Shown here piece by piece: positions 5,149-5,567 of a stretch of DNA of 5,567 bases. The stretch's first letter is position 1. The number at the start of each line of letters is the position of its first letter. The position numbers and the translations under genes are program-made. This DNA comes from an uncultured Erysipelotrichaceae bacterium (GTDB lineage Bacteria; Bacillota_I; Bacilli_A; RFN20; CAG-826), in NCBI GenBank assembly GCA_900321535.1, contig ONWJ01000264.1, forward strand, positions 1 to 5,567. The letters are read 5' to 3'. Below the pieces are notes generated by a model. It saw only the letters and a list, made by a program, of their open reading frames with translations, was not told where the DNA came from and made no database searches.

Positions 5149-5567
5149 ATGGCCGAAAACGAAATTAACATCAAGGAAGCTGAAAGCTACGATCTTCCCC
5201 ATACTCGTAACATCGGTATCATGGCCCACATCGATGCCGGTAAAACCACGACTTCTGAACGTATTCTCTTCTACACCGGCCGCACCCACAAAATCGGCGA
5301 GGTCCATGAAGGTCAAGCGACCATGGACTGGATGGTTCAAGAGCAGGAGCGCGGCATCACGATCACCTCGTCTGCCACGACTTGCTTCTGGAAGGGCAAC
5401 CGCTTCAACATCATCGACACCCCGGGGCACGTCGACTTCACCGTCGAAGTTGAACGCTCCCTCCGTGTCTTAGACGGCGCGGTCACAGTCCTCGACTCCA
5501 AAAACGGTGTCGAGCCACAAACCGAAACCGTCTGGCGCCAGGGCACCAAATACGGCGTCCCAAGGAT
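5149..5567 (+). CDS. fusA: Translation elongation factor G (N-terminal part, 3' truncated by window)
   Basis: EF-G is the GTPase that drives translocation of tRNAs and mRNA on the ribosome. The first 139 codons are present and cover most of the N-terminal part of the G domain: the P-loop AHIDAGKTT (26-34), switch I with RGITI (68-72, the conserved Thr), switch [10 protein letters not shown] (90-97) and [12 protein letters not shown] (120-131). The NKxD motif would lie just past the end. TAAGGAG (5134-5140) sits eight bases before the ATG; the TAA in it is a second in-frame stop for rpsG. The conserved [14 protein letters not shown] stretch begins at residue 19, about eight to nine residues later than in typical EF-G, owing to an acidic N-terminal extension ([13 protein letters not shown]). 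No alternative start with a better site is seen. Paralogues such as EF-G2 are less likely given the str operon position. Confidence 0.97.
   Translation, partial: MAENEINIKEAESYDLPHTRNIGIMAHIDAGKTTTSERILFYTGRTHKIGEVHEGQATMDWMVQEQERGITITSSATTCFWKGNRFNIIDTPGHVDFTVEVERSLRVLDGAVTVLDSKNGVEPQTETVWRQGTKYGVPR

Noticed and set aside
4555..5430. Long open frame on the - strand opposite rpsL, rpsG and fusA (291 codons)
   Set aside because: It lies entirely antisense to three well-identified conserved genes, its product resembles nothing I know, and its openness follows from the strong third-position C bias of the + strand genes.

Overview
The window is the junction between the rpoBC operon and the str (rpsL-rpsG-fusA) operon of a bacterium, with one large unrelated gene placed between them. 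All genes are on the + strand. The organism looks like a member of the Bacillota (Firmicutes): S12 has the long Gram-positive form with the streptomycin-site lysine at residue 56, as in Bacillus; the beta' subunit lacks the large insertion that E. coli carries after the trigger loop; Shine-Dalgarno sites are strong AAGGAG types. Base composition is close to balanced by eye and highly expressed genes favour C-ending codons, so it is not a typical AT-rich Bacillus or Mycoplasma. A gut-type Bacilli or Erysipelotrichia-like lineage is a guess only. Trp is encoded by TGG and no in-frame TGA is seen, so the standard code fits.

Layout: (1) 2-1375, the 3' part of rpoC (bridge helix, second zinc site, trigger loop, C-terminus). 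(2) 1376-1663, an intergenic region with a strong UUCG-loop terminator, a second terminator-like hairpin, and an imperfect inverted repeat that shares an arm with it. (3) 1664-3937, a 757-residue protein with two N-terminal membrane helices, a long charged helix or coiled coil, and two homologous blocks of Sel1-like repeats. (4) 3938-4226, its terminator, an AT-rich stretch, and the str promoter (TTGACA, 18 bp, TAAACT) with upstream A-tracts and a leader of about 84 nt that could fold over the rpsL ribosome binding site. (5) 4227-5567, rpsL, rpsG and the first 139 codons of fusA, tightly spaced.

The flanking genes are core transcription and translation machinery. The middle gene is bracketed by terminators and is probably its own transcription unit, so it should not be assumed to share their function. 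It occupies the place where many Bacilli carry a small L7Ae-family gene (ybxF/rplGB), which is absent here. It is the least ordinary part of the window; the rest is conserved housekeeping sequence plus regulatory DNA.
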